NCBI RefSeq assembly: GCF_022829685.1
Contig: NZ_JAKSYE010000099.1
Location: 48,203-112,202, forward strand
Direction: 5' to 3'
Length of the DNA stretch: 64,000 nucleotides
Source: Methylobacterium sp. E-045
GTDB lineage: Bacteria; Pseudomonadota; Alphaproteobacteria; Rhizobiales; Beijerinckiaceae
Below are positions 34,162-43,195 of this stretch, one piece after another (the stretch's first letter is position 1; every line of letters begins with the position of its first letter). Position numbers and translations under genes: made by a program. A model generated the notes under the pieces. That model had not been told where the DNA came from, searched no databases, and was given only the letters and a program-made list of their open reading frames with translations.

Positions 34162-35078
34162 CACGAGGCCTTCGCCACCACTTCGATGTCCCGGTCCATG
34201 CCGCTCTCCACCTTGAACTCGCGCGTGAAGACCTGCCCGTCGTGGCGGGCGATGAGGACGTAGTCGCCCTCCGCCAGGGTCACCTGCGGGAAGGCGCCGA
34301 TCGCCTCGCGGATCGTGTCGCCGCCCGGCGTCAGCACGCTGAAGGCGGTCCCGGCGAAGGCCTCGGCGCCGGGGGCGGCCACGAGCTTGAGGGTGACGGT
34401 GGCGGCCCGGTGGTTGAGGGTGGCGTCGGTGACCTTGCCGTTCTCGACCTTGAGGTCGGCGCGCTGGATCGCGTTCGATTCCCCGTAATTCGAGACCACA
34501 TGGTAGGTCCCCTCCGGAAGGCGGATCAGCTCGCCCGCCTTGACGCCGCTGCGCACGAGGCGCCCTTCCGAATTGGTGCCGATGGGCACGAAGACCGAGA
34601 AGGCGAGGTCGGCGGGGGTGATCTTCATGTCGCCGATGGCACCCGAGAGCTTGAGCGCCCCCGCGGTGATCGTCAGGCGGTCGCTGAGTGGCGCGCCCGC
34701 CATGGTGATGCGCTTCGAGGCGCTGGCGAAGCCGTAGGTGACGGTGGCGACATAGGCGCCGGGGGCGAGGGTGAAGCTCGGATCGGCCGCCTCGGAGCGC
34801 GCGACGATGTTCGGCCGCACCCCGTCGGAGCGATCCTCGTAGATGCGCCAGGCGAGGCCGGAGCGCACCGGCTGGTTGCTGCCCGCGAACAGGGCGGTGA
34901 GGGTGAGCGGCGCCTCGCCCTCGACGGGGGGGCTCGGCAATTGCGGCCCCGTGATCGAAGGGGAGGGCAGGGCCGGGCCGTTGCGGCCGCCGAACGGATC
35001 GCGCTCCTGCGCCTGCGCCGACAACGCCGCCATCGCCATGGCTCCCGTCACCGCGAGCGCGCGCATCACCGGTCCCAT
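34161..35078 (-). CDS. Secreted beta-rich protein with Ig-like/carboxypeptidase-regulatory-like repeats
   Basis: A 305-residue exported protein. Signal peptide about 1-24 (cleavage near AQA-QE), a proline-rich linker (about 30-58), then at least three beta-sandwich repeats, each with a marker of the form PGAYVATVTYG (near 122), PEGTYHVVSNYGESNA (near 205) and AEGDYVLIARHDG (near 275), typical of PEGA-like or carboxypeptidase-regulatory-like domains. Such proteins are periplasmic or surface scaffolds; the partner is unknown. The ATG has an AAGGAGA ribosome site. It is coupled to the smaller secreted protein downstream. Confidence 0.75.
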   Translation of the reverse strand: MGPVMRALAVTGAMAMAALSAQAQERDPFGGRNGPALPSPSITGPQLPSPPVEGEAPLTLTALFAGSNQPVRSGLAWRIYEDRSDGVRPNIVARSEAADPSFTLAPGAYVATVTYGFASASKRITMAGAPLSDRLTITAGALKLSGAIGDMKITPADLAFSVFVPIGTNSEGRLVRSGVKAGELIRLPEGTYHVVSNYGESNAIQRADLKVENGKVTDATLNHRAATVTLKLVAAPGAEAFAGTAFSVLTPGGDTIREAIGAFPQVTLAEGDYVLIARHDGQVFTREFKVESGMDRDIEVVAKAS

Positions 35079-35332
35079 CCGCTGTCTCCTTCACCGGTCC
35101 ACCCCGCACGGGTCCGCCATGCATGGCGGCGATTGCCAAGCTGCGGACCGCACGGCATGTTTTCGCGTGTCGCAGTTTTTCTGCCGAAAGCGATCCCCCC
35201 GCTTTGGATCCGGACCGTGGCGGCTCCAAGGCCGAAGCTTCTTATCGATCGCCGAAGCGGCTCGGCTCGCCTCGGACCGGTCGCACGCCCGGCTTTGCCC
35301 CCCGCGTCCCTCATTCGCGCCCAGCAGGTTTC

Positions 35333-35920
35333 ATGGACAGCATATCCGACATGTCGCGGAACGACACACTCGATCTCCTGCGCATCCGGCGCTCCGTCCC
35401 GCCGGTCAATCTCGACGGGCCGGGTCCGAGTGTGAGCGAGCTCGATGCGATCCTCACCATCGCCTCCCGCGTGCCCGACCACGGCAAGCTCAACCCCTGG
35501 CGCTTCCTGGTGATCGAGGGCGACGCCCGCCTGCGCGTGGGCGACACCATCGCGGAGGCCTATGCGGCGGATCATCCCGAGGCCGATGCCAAGCGTCTCG
35601 ACCTGGAGCGCCACCGCCTCGCCCACGCCCCCCTGGTGGTCGCCGTGGTCTCCAGCGCCGCCCCCCACGTCAAGATCCCGGAATGGGAGCAGGTGCTGTC
35701 GGCGGGCGCCGTCTGCATGAACCTCGTCGTCGCGGCCAATGCCGCGGGCTTCGCCACCGCCTGGCTGACCGAGTGGTTCGCCTACGACCGCCGCATCCTC
35801 GACACCCTGGGTCTCGACCCGCGCGAGAAACTGGCCGGCTTCATCCATGTCGGCCGTGCCCGCGAGGTCCCGAGCGACCGCCCGAGACCCGTCCTGTCCG
35901 ACATCGTCACACGATTCTGA
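35333..35920 (+). CDS. Nitroreductase family flavoprotein
   Basis: A 195-residue NAD(P)H-dependent flavoprotein of the YdjA/NfnB-like nitroreductase family. FMN phosphate-binding residues appear in LLRIRRSVPPVNLDG (near 16-28), the HGKLNPWRFLVI block (near 51-62) and the C-terminal GFIHVGRAREVPSDRPR. It reduces nitro or quinone compounds or acts in an unknown oxidoreduction; the substrate cannot be told. It is followed after only 8 bp by a flavin reductase-like gene on the same strand, so the two may work together. Confidence 0.87.
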   Translation: MDSISDMSRNDTLDLLRIRRSVPPVNLDGPGPSVSELDAILTIASRVPDHGKLNPWRFLVIEGDARLRVGDTIAEAYAADHPEADAKRLDLERHRLAHAPLVVAVVSSAAPHVKIPEWEQVLSAGAVCMNLVVAANAAGFATAWLTEWFAYDRRILDTLGLDPREKLAGFIHVGRAREVPSDRPRPVLSDIVTRF

Positions 35921-35928
35921 GCGGCGCC

Positions 35929-36540
35929 ATGCATTACGATTCCGAGAACCGCACCCTGCCGCACAATCCGCTGAAGGCCCTGGTCGCCCCCCGGCCCATC
36001 GGCTGGATCAGCGCGATGAACGCGGCCGGCCAGATCAACCTTTCCCCCTATTCCTACTTCAACGCGATCGCCTCCGGCCCCGACATGGTGATGTTCTCGT
36101 CCTCAGGCCGCAAGGACGCGATGACCTTCGCGGAGGAGGGCGGTGAGTTCGTCTGCAACTTCGCCACCTACGGGCTGCGCGAGGCCATGAATGCCACCTC
36201 GGCCCCCCTCGCCCGGGGCGACAGCGAGTTCGTGGCGGCCGGGCTGACTCCGGTGCCGTCGCGCAAGGTGCGTCCGCCGCGGGTCGCCGAATCCCCCGCC
36301 GCCCTGGAATGCCGGTGGCTCCAGACCGTCCCGCTGACGCCTCTCGACGGCAGCGAGGCCAGTCACTTCCTGGTGATCGGCCAGGTCGTGTCGATCTATG
36401 TCGACGATGCCTTCGTCAAGGATGGCCGGGTCGATACCGGCGCGATGCATCCGCTCCTGCGCGGTGGCTATTTCGACTATTTCAGCGTCACCGACGAGGC
36501 GCGTTTCGAGTTGAAGCGCCCTTCCGGAGCAGGTCAGTAG
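35929..36540 (+). CDS. Flavin reductase-like (DIM6/NTAB) protein
   Basis: A 203-residue split-barrel FMN-binding protein. Blocks: NPLKALVAPRPIGWISAMNAAGQINLSPYSYF at the N-terminus (NLSPYSYFNA is the family signature), DAMTFAEEGGEFVCNFATYGLREAMN, and HPLLRGGYFDYFSV near the end. Family members reduce free FMN or are flavoproteins with broader ester/oxidoreductase roles. It begins ATG 8 bp after the nitroreductase. Not the same branch as RutF, which is shorter. Confidence 0.87.
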   Translation: MHYDSENRTLPHNPLKALVAPRPIGWISAMNAAGQINLSPYSYFNAIASGPDMVMFSSSGRKDAMTFAEEGGEFVCNFATYGLREAMNATSAPLARGDSEFVAAGLTPVPSRKVRPPRVAESPAALECRWLQTVPLTPLDGSEASHFLVIGQVVSIYVDDAFVKDGRVDTGAMHPLLRGGYFDYFSVTDEARFELKRPSGAGQ

Positions 36541-36720
36541 CCTCGGCTCGGCCAGCCTCCCACGATCGGCGCAAGCTGAGCCATGACGAGAGCGGCCGGG
36601 GTCTGCGTCGTGTCAAAGTGGGAACCAAGATAAGGCCCGAGGTCTTAATGGGCCGAGCTGTCGTTCGGCGGCTCCTTTCCGCGAAACGCCTGAGGGGGCG
36701 CTCGCACAGGTTGTTATATC

Positions 36721-37179
36721 ATGCTCCTCAAGTTCACCGCCCCGCTTCTGCTGGCCGCCACTCTCGCGACGCCGGCTCTGGCGCAAACGACGACCCGCCC
36801 GCCGACCATACTGATCCATGGCAATTACTGTGGTCCCGGCAACAACGCCCCGCTTCCGCCCATCGACGCCCTCGACGCGGCCTGCGCCCGGCACGATGCC
36901 TGCACGCCGGATGGCGGGCTGCCCACCAAGGCTTGCAACCTGCGCCTCCAGCGCGAGGCCGCGCTGGTCTCGCGCGATCCGCGCCAGCCGGACGATCTCC
37001 GCTCCCTCGCCGGTCTGATCTCGGTGAGCGCCTCGATGATGCTGGCGGATACGGGCTCACGCTCCGCCCCCGCAGTGACGGCGGTCCCCGTCAGTCACGA
37101 CGTCGTCTCGCCCGACGCCCAGCGCGGGCCGGATGCTCGGGCGACGTTGGCGGATGGGGACGGCGAAGACGCCGAATAA
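36721..37179 (+). CDS. Secreted phospholipase-A2-like protein
   Basis: A 152-residue exported protein. Signal peptide 1-21 (cleavage ALA-QT). The mature N-terminal half carries a phospholipase A2-like active site: a calcium-loop-like YCGPG (36-40), then D52, C55, the catalytic pair H58-D59 in CARHDAC and C61, with C72 a likely disulfide partner. This is the C-x2-H-D-x-C core of secreted PLA2. The C-terminal part (about 95-152) is low complexity and acidic. The upstream 120 bp are AT-richer and run to the start without a strong ribosome site. Enzyme activity is inferred from the motif only. Confidence 0.7.
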   Translation: MLLKFTAPLLLAATLATPALAQTTTRPPTILIHGNYCGPGNNAPLPPIDALDAACARHDACTPDGGLPTKACNLRLQREAALVSRDPRQPDDLRSLAGLISVSASMMLADTGSRSAPAVTAVPVSHDVVSPDAQRGPDARATLADGDGEDAE

Positions 37180-37237
37180 GCCCTTCCGAAGTACTGTCGC
37201 GGGAGGCGACTGCTTCCCGGCCCCATCCGCTGATGCG

Positions 37238-37942
37238 TCAGTTGTCCGTGGACGGGGCCGGGGCCGGACCGCCGAGGGCGATGACGAATCTTGCGTGATC
37301 CGGTTCGAAGACGAGTTTCGCCTCGAATCCGTCGCTCCGTGCCGCTTCGACCTCGCGTGCGAGGTCGCTCTCCGGCGGGCATGCCGTGTCGATCGCCGCG
37401 ACCCTCGCCGCCGCGGCGGCGAGGAGAACCAGGGAGCGGACCTGCGCGAAGGGCGGTTTCAGCCCGCCGTCGCGATCGCGGCTGGTGGGGACCCCGATCT
37501 CGGCCCTCACGGATTCGGCGTCCCAGGCGATGCCGACGAGACGCTCACCCGCATCCGCAAGGGTGTGCAGGGCCAGGGCGCCCCTTGCCGTTTCGATGAG
37601 GGCGAGGATCCGCGTCGCCCCATCGGCCAGCCCCTGTATCGCCTCCTCGACGGCGAGCCGTGCGCCGAGACGCATGACGTCGCGGGCGCCCTCGCAACGG
37701 GGCAGAACGATCCCGTGCGGTGCCGCACCCATCATCGCCGGGAGGTCGCGCTCCAGATCGCGCGAACGCAGGTAGATCAACGGCGCGTCCTGTCCGCGCT
37801 CGGGGAGGAATGCCGGCGCTGTGAGGCCGGTCACGTCCACGATCAGCGCATGCGAGCCGCTCGCCCGGGCCGCCGCTGAGGCCCCCTTCCAGTCCGCCGC
37901 GACGGCCTGCGCCTCTGCGGAGACGATCAGGAACGCGTGCAT
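37238..37942 (-). CDS. HpcH/HpaI aldolase (CitE-like) family protein
   Basis: A 234-residue TIM-barrel lyase related to citrate lyase beta chain and HpcH/HpaI aldolases. Seen: ALIVDVTGLTAPAF, LIYLRSRDLERDL, the metal-region ILALIETARGALALHTLA with the conserved glutamate, and GFEAKLVFEPDHARFV near the end (the GxxGKxxxHP block of CitE is altered). It is shorter than CitE (about 290) and lacks the canonical RSxLFVPG start, so it may be a diverged or reduced member. It lies 49 bp downstream of the LysR gene on the same strand. Confidence 0.65.
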   Translation of the reverse strand: MHAFLIVSAEAQAVAADWKGASAAARASGSHALIVDVTGLTAPAFLPERGQDAPLIYLRSRDLERDLPAMMGAAPHGIVLPRCEGARDVMRLGARLAVEEAIQGLADGATRILALIETARGALALHTLADAGERLVGIAWDAESVRAEIGVPTSRDRDGGLKPPFAQVRSLVLLAAAAARVAAIDTACPPESDLAREVEAARSDGFEAKLVFEPDHARFVIALGGPAPAPSTDN

Positions 37943-37991
37943 GACGGCCTCCCCCGTGACCCGGTGCGGGACGCCCCATGGCTGAACACCG

Positions 37992-38909
37992 TCATGGAAC
38001 CGGCCTCTGGCCGCGGCCCATGCGCTCGGCGAGGAAATCCACCAGGACCCGGATGCGGGCGGGCATGGCCGGGCCGCCGACGAACACCGCATGGATCGCC
38101 TCGCGGTCCTGGGGATTGTACGCCTCCAGGAGCGGGACGAGCCGGCCCGCCGCGAGATCCTCCGCAATATGGAAGGTGCCGACGCGGGTGATGCCGACGC
38201 CCTGCACGGCCAGCTGGACCAGGGTCTCGCCGTTGTTCGCCGCGACGTTGCCCCGCACCGCCAGGAGGTGATCGCGCCCGTCCTCGCGGAACGGCCAGCC
38301 CGGCTCGATCCGGCGGAAGTTGAAGTCGAGGCAATTATGATCGGCCAGATCCGCCGGAACCCGCGGCGTGCCGGCGCGGGCGAGATAGGCGGGCGAGGCC
38401 ACGACCATCCTCCCGGTCTCGCCGAGGCGCCGGGCGGTCAGTGGGCTGTCGGCCAGCGGCCCGAACCGGATCGCCAGATCGGCCCTCCCGCCGATCACGT
38501 CCACGACCTCGTCGCTGAGGTCGATCTCCACCACGATCCCCGGATGGCGGGCGACGAAATCGCCGATGAGGGGAACCACCACCCGTCGTCCATGGGCCAG
38601 CGAGGCGCTGACGCGGACCCGGCCGCGCGGGCAGCCCTGGTCGGCGATCTGCGCTTCGGTCTCGTCAAGATCGGCGAGGATGCGCCGCGCCGCCCGTCCG
38701 TAGGTCTCGCCCTCGGCGGTGAGGCGCAGAGAGCGCGTGGTGCGCACGAGGAGGCGGACGCCGAGCCGGGCTTCGATCCGCGCCACCACCCGGCTCACGG
38801 CCGACGGCGTCAGGCCGAACCGGCGCGCGGCCGCCGACAGGCTGCCTGCCTGGGCCACGGCGAGGAAGAGGGCCATGTCACCGGCCCGGTCGACCCTGTC
38901 GCGCAGCAT
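37992..38909 (-). CDS. LysR-family transcriptional regulator
   Basis: A 305-residue LysR regulator. The winged helix-turn-helix is at about 12-70 (MALFLAVAQAGSLSAAARRF, TPSAVSRVVARIEARLG); the effector domain follows with DLAIRFGPLADSPLTARRLG and the C-terminal LVDFLAERM. The short DLAIRFG form is typical of the large group that controls adjacent exporters or dehydrogenases. It diverges from an MFS exporter gene with a 99-bp shared promoter region, the usual layout for a LysR regulator and its target. Confidence 0.92.
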   Translation of the reverse strand: MLRDRVDRAGDMALFLAVAQAGSLSAAARRFGLTPSAVSRVVARIEARLGVRLLVRTTRSLRLTAEGETYGRAARRILADLDETEAQIADQGCPRGRVRVSASLAHGRRVVVPLIGDFVARHPGIVVEIDLSDEVVDVIGGRADLAIRFGPLADSPLTARRLGETGRMVVASPAYLARAGTPRVPADLADHNCLDFNFRRIEPGWPFREDGRDHLLAVRGNVAANNGETLVQLAVQGVGITRVGTFHIAEDLAAGRLVPLLEAYNPQDREAIHAVFVGGPAMPARIRVLVDFLAERMGRGQRPVP

Positions 38910-39008
38910 TGATGCCTCCGGCGCACGGATGTTGGTCCCGTCACGGTACTACCAGGGAGATCCGTCCTCCGCCATGTGCTGGTCTGGAACAGACGGAAAG
39001 CACCCCTC

Positions 39009-40178
39009 ATGAGACTCAACCTTCCCCTGCTGGCGCTGTCGGCCGGTGCCTTCGGCATCGGCGTCACCGAGTTCACGCCGATGGGCATGCTGCCCCTGAT
39101 CGCGAACGACCTGCGGGTCTCGATCCCGGCGGCGGGCCTCGTCGTCAGCGCCTATGCGATGGGCGTGCTCCTCGGCGCGCCGCTGATGACCCTGGCCTCC
39201 GCCCGGATGCCGCGCCGCCGCCTGCTGGTGGGGCTGATGGGCATCTTCACCCTCGGCAACCTTCTCTCGGCGGTGGCCGACAGCTACGCGATGCTGGTGG
39301 TCGCCCGCCTCGTCACGTCCCTGAACCATGGTGCGTTCTTCGGGGTCGGCGCAGTGGTGGCGGCGGGCATCGTGCCCCCCGAGCGCCGCGCCGCCGCCGT
39401 CGCCGCGATGTTCTCGGGGCTCACCATCGCCACCATCGGCGGCGTGCCCCTGGCGGCCTGGATCGGGGAGATGCTCGGCTGGCGCGCGGCCTTCTGGGGC
39501 ATCGCCGCGGTGGGGGCCGTGGCTATGCTGTCGCTGCGCCTGGCCCTGCCGCCCCTCGAGGCCGAGGCCGGCGGCGACATGCAGGCGGAACTCCGCGTCC
39601 TCATGCGCGGGCCGGTGCTCGCCGCCCTCGCCCTCACGGTGGTGGGGTCGAGCGCGATGTTCACGGTGTTCACCTACATCGTGCCGATCCTGCGGATCGA
39701 GACCGGGGCCGCGACGCCGTTCGTGACGGCGATGCTGGTGCTCTACGGGATCGGTCTCACCGTGGGCAACTGGGCCGGCGGGCGCTTTGCCGACCGCTCG
39801 GTGGACGGTACGCTGGTGGCCTCCCTGGTCGGCCTGGTGGCGGTGCTGGTCCTGTTCGCCTGGGGCATGCGTTGGGATGTCCCGGCCGCGATCCTGATCT
39901 TCCTCTGGGGTGTCGCCAGCTTCGCCCTGGTGCCGCCGCTGCAGATGCGGGTGATGGAGCAGGCGCATGGAGCGCCCAACCTCGCCTCGGCCATGAACAT
40001 CGGTGCGTTCAACTTCGGCAACGCCATCGGTGCCGCCGTCGGCGGCGGCGTGATTGACGCGGGTCTCGGCTATCCGGCCGTCCCCCTCGCCGGGGCCGCC
40101 ATGGCCGGTGCCGGCCTCGTTATGCTGCTGGCCCTGCGCCGGGGGCGGCGCGGGGTGGCGGAACCCGTATCGTCGTGA
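39009..40178 (+). CDS. MFS efflux transporter, DHA1 family (AraJ/PbuE-like)
   Basis: A 389-residue protein with twelve predicted membrane helices. The first helix reads LSAGAFGIGVTEFTPMGMLPLIA, the motif typical of AraJ/purine-arabinoside efflux (DHA1) carriers, followed by VSAYAMGVLLGAPL and the loop ARMPRRRLLVG (motif A). It probably exports a small toxic compound or sugar/purine derivative. The shorter start at 39009 is chosen over one that adds eleven residues without a ribosome site. Likely regulated by the divergent LysR protein. Confidence 0.88.
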   Translation: MRLNLPLLALSAGAFGIGVTEFTPMGMLPLIANDLRVSIPAAGLVVSAYAMGVLLGAPLMTLASARMPRRRLLVGLMGIFTLGNLLSAVADSYAMLVVARLVTSLNHGAFFGVGAVVAAGIVPPERRAAAVAAMFSGLTIATIGGVPLAAWIGEMLGWRAAFWGIAAVGAVAMLSLRLALPPLEAEAGGDMQAELRVLMRGPVLAALALTVVGSSAMFTVFTYIVPILRIETGAATPFVTAMLVLYGIGLTVGNWAGGRFADRSVDGTLVASLVGLVAVLVLFAWGMRWDVPAAILIFLWGVASFALVPPLQMRVMEQAHGAPNLASAMNIGAFNFGNAIGAAVGGGVIDAGLGYPAVPLAGAAMAGAGLVMLLALRRGRRGVAEPVSS

Positions 40179-40399
40179 ACGCATCGACCGGACCCCGATG
40201 AGTTCGACCCATCGAGACCTGCCCGTGCGGCCGTCCGCCGGGCCTCAGCCCGCCCGACCTTTGGGGCAGGTCGCGGAGACTTTGTTTCATGCAGGTTCGG
40301 GACGGCATCGGCGGCGCATCATTCAATCTTTGTTTACCATGATCGGAACAGATTGAGGCTCAGGCCGACAGTGTCAGGTCCGCCTGCAGTCGGACGGCC

Positions 40400-41551
40400 A
40401 TGTTCCTCTTCACCACGCCCCCCGTCAGCACGCGCGAGACCGGCCTCGGCCGGGACGCGGGCACGCGGGGTGGGGCGAATACGGGGACGGCCGCCGGATC
40501 CGCGCCGGCGGGCGTGGTCGATGCGATTCGCAGCGGCGCGCGCAGCACCGGCACCGAGTTCGACTATCTCCTGGCCATGGCCAAGCGCGAATCCTCCCTC
40601 GACCCCTCGGCCAAGGCCGCCACGTCCTCGGCCACAGGCCTGTTCCAGTTCATCGAACAGACCTGGCTCGGGACGATGAAGAATGCGGGGCCCAAGCTCG
40701 GCCTCTCGGCCTATGCCGACGCCATCACCGCCAAGCCCAACGGAACCTACGCGGTCGAGGACGCCACCGCCCGGCAGACCATCCTCGATCTCCGCCGTGA
40801 CCCGGCGGTGGCCGCCACCATGGCCGGCGCCCTGACCCAGCGTAACGGCGAGGCGCTCACCGCCGCCCTCGGGCGCGAACCCACCGGCGGCGACCTCTAC
40901 GCCGCCCACGTGCTCGGCGCGCGCGGGGCGGCGACCCTGATCGGCACCGCGCAGGCGAGCCCGGCGCGCGCCGCCGCCCTCGACATGCCGGAGGCGGCCG
41001 CCGCCAACCGGGGCTTGTTCTACGACAAGACCGGCCGGCCCCGGGGCGCCGCCGAACTCTACGCGCTCCTGTCCGCCAGCCAATCCGCCTCGCGGCCCGC
41101 CCTCACGGCCCTGGCGGGGGCCGCCATCGAGCCGGCCTCCACGACCGATCCCGTCTCCGCCTATGCGGCCATCGATGGCGGCGGCCTGCGGGCGCTGTTC
41201 CAGACCGACAAGCGCCAGGGGGCGATGTCCGAGGGGGTCGCCCGCCTGTGGCAGGGCAGGGCCACGTCGTCGCCGGCCTCCTCACAGGAGCCGGCGCACC
41301 GCGCGCCCACCTATTTCCCGCGTTCGGACGGGACAGGCGAGACGGTGTCGGTCACCGCCGCCATCCCGGCGGAGCCGGCGAAGGTCGCGGCCACGACGCC
41401 GCCCGCCACCGCCACGGCCGCCGCCCTCGTCGGCGCCCCGCTGCCCCCGCGCCGGCCCGCCGAACTCACGGCTGCGACTGCCCAGCAGGCCGGCTCCTTC
41501 ACGTCCAAACCTCTCGATCTCTCACTCTTCACGACCCGGAGCGGTCAATGA
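40400..41551 (+). CDS. Lytic transglycosylase-like protein
   Basis: A 383-residue protein with an SLT-like (GH23-type) fold at about 40-140. The catalytic glutamate is E64 in LLAMAKRESSLDP, followed by SSATGLFQFIEQTWL, the helix that lines the glycan groove. The remainder is alanine/proline-rich and probably unstructured. It has no obvious signal peptide, so export (perhaps by a flagellar or other system) or a cytoplasmic/phage-like origin is open. Its stop overlaps the next gene (ATGA at 41548-41551), linking it to the DUF2336 protein. Confidence 0.85.
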   Translation: MFLFTTPPVSTRETGLGRDAGTRGGANTGTAAGSAPAGVVDAIRSGARSTGTEFDYLLAMAKRESSLDPSAKAATSSATGLFQFIEQTWLGTMKNAGPKLGLSAYADAITAKPNGTYAVEDATARQTILDLRRDPAVAATMAGALTQRNGEALTAALGREPTGGDLYAAHVLGARGAATLIGTAQASPARAAALDMPEAAAANRGLFYDKTGRPRGAAELYALLSASQSASRPALTALAGAAIEPASTTDPVSAYAAIDGGGLRALFQTDKRQGAMSEGVARLWQGRATSSPASSQEPAHRAPTYFPRSDGTGETVSVTAAIPAEPAKVAATTPPATATAAALVGAPLPPRRPAELTAATAQQAGSFTSKPLDLSLFTTRSGQ

Positions 41552-43128
41552 TCATCCGCCAATTCCTGTCCTGGACCCGTGACGCCTCCATCGACCGCCG
41601 CGCGGAGGCCGCGGCGGCGCTGACCCGGGCCTATCTCTATGGCGGGCTCGATGCCGTGACGGCGCGCGACGCGCAAGCGGCGATCCTGGCGCTCCTCGAC
41701 GACCCGGCCCCCGCTGTGCGCCGCGCCCTGGCGGAAGCCTGCGCCGGTTGTGCCACCGCGCCCCGGCCCCTGGTCGTGGCTTTGGCCGGCGACCAGCCCG
41801 ACATCGCCGCCCTGGTCCTGCGGCGCTCGTCCGTCCTCACCGATGCCGATCTCGTCGATGGCATCGCCGTCGGCTGCGAGACCACCCGCACCGCCATCGC
41901 CGGCCGGCTCGGCCTCTCCCACGCGGTGTCCGGCGCCATGGCCGAGATCGGCGGCGTCCCCTCCCTCACCGCCCTGGTGCGCAACCGGGACGCCCGCATC
42001 ACCACCGGCAGCCTGATGCGGATGGTGGAGCGGCACGGCGACGATGCCGGCCTGCGGGACGCGCTGACGACACGGGCCGGCCTGCCTCTCGAAGTGCGGC
42101 AGGCCGTCACCGCTCGCGTGGCGGCATCGCTCTCGGCCTTCGCCATCGCCTCGGGCTGGCTCACCCCGGCGCGCGGCGAGCAGGCGAGCCGCGAGGCCCT
42201 GGAGCGCAGCACCCTGGAGGTGAGCGCCGGCGCTGCCGGGGCGGACCTCGCCCGCCTCGTGAGCCATCTCCGCATCCGGGGCCAGCTCAATGCCGGCCTG
42301 ATCCTGCGGGCGATCCTGTCGGGCCGCATGGCCTTCGCGGAGGCGGCCCTCTCCGATCTCACCGGCCTGAAGGCCGACCGCGTGGCCGGGCTGATGCTTG
42401 ACCCCTCCGCCTCGGGTTTCGCCGCCCTCCACCGCCGCGCCGGATTGCCGCCCGTCCTGCTGCCCGCCTTCGTCGCCGCGCTCTCGGCCTGGCGCGAGGC
42501 CGGTCCCCAGGCCGAGCCCGGTGATGCCACCCTGTCGCGCCGGATGATCGAACGCGCGCTCACCGCCTGCGAGACCATGCCGCTCGCCGTGGCGCAGAGC
42601 GTCATGGCCCTTCTCGCCCGCTACGAAGCCGAGGCCGCCCGCGAGGAGGTCCGTGTCGCCGCCAGGGCCAGGGAGGAGCAGGCGAGGCAGGAGACCCGGA
42701 CGCGGATGCAGATCCTCGACGCCGAATGGCGTCTCGCGCAGCAGCTCGTCTCCCACCGCCCCGCCCAGCCCGCGCCGCTGGCCCTCCAGCCCGTCCGCAT
42801 CGACACCATCGCCGTCGAGCGGGGGGAGACGCTGGAATCCGTGCTCGATTCCCTGTCCGACGGGCTGAGGGCGAGCGTTCGCGAGGCGAGGGCACAGGTC
42901 CGTCCCCTGGCCGCCGCGCCCATCGACCTCACCGGCCACGACCTCGTGACGATCGACGTGCAGCCCCTCGTCGTATCCCAGCCGGAATTCGGCGCCGTGC
43001 CCGACCCGGTGCGGATCGACATCGGCCCATCGTTGACCCGCGAGGCCGATGCGATCCTGGACGCCATCCCCGACGCCCTCATCGCCAGCTACCGCGCCGA
43101 CCGCGACAGGATGCGCCTCGCGGCGTGA
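41548..43128 (+). CDS. DUF2336 family protein
   Basis: A 526-residue mostly helical protein with the DUF2336 region in the first half: DASIDRRAEAAAALTRAYLYGGLD, ILALLDDPAPAVRRALAEACA (a HEAT-like repeat) and ALAGDQPDIAALVLRRSSVLTDADLVD. A coiled-coil-like arginine/glutamate segment (about 355-400) precedes a short C-terminal tail. DUF2336 proteins are common in alphaproteobacteria; their function is unknown, but repeats of this type usually bind other proteins. Translationally coupled to the upstream transglycosylase. Confidence 0.82.
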   Translation: MIIRQFLSWTRDASIDRRAEAAAALTRAYLYGGLDAVTARDAQAAILALLDDPAPAVRRALAEACAGCATAPRPLVVALAGDQPDIAALVLRRSSVLTDADLVDGIAVGCETTRTAIAGRLGLSHAVSGAMAEIGGVPSLTALVRNRDARITTGSLMRMVERHGDDAGLRDALTTRAGLPLEVRQAVTARVAASLSAFAIASGWLTPARGEQASREALERSTLEVSAGAAGADLARLVSHLRIRGQLNAGLILRAILSGRMAFAEAALSDLTGLKADRVAGLMLDPSASGFAALHRRAGLPPVLLPAFVAALSAWREAGPQAEPGDATLSRRMIERALTACETMPLAVAQSVMALLARYEAEAAREEVRVAARAREEQARQETRTRMQILDAEWRLAQQLVSHRPAQPAPLALQPVRIDTIAVERGETLESVLDSLSDGLRASVREARAQVRPLAAAPIDLTGHDLVTIDVQPLVVSQPEFGAVPDPVRIDIGPSLTREADAILDAIPDALIASYRADRDRMRLAA

Positions 43129-43195
43129 CGGTGTCGGGGACGCCCAGTCTCCGCCGACCGTCGCCCCCTCGCCCTCGTCCGGCTAAGAGGGCGGC

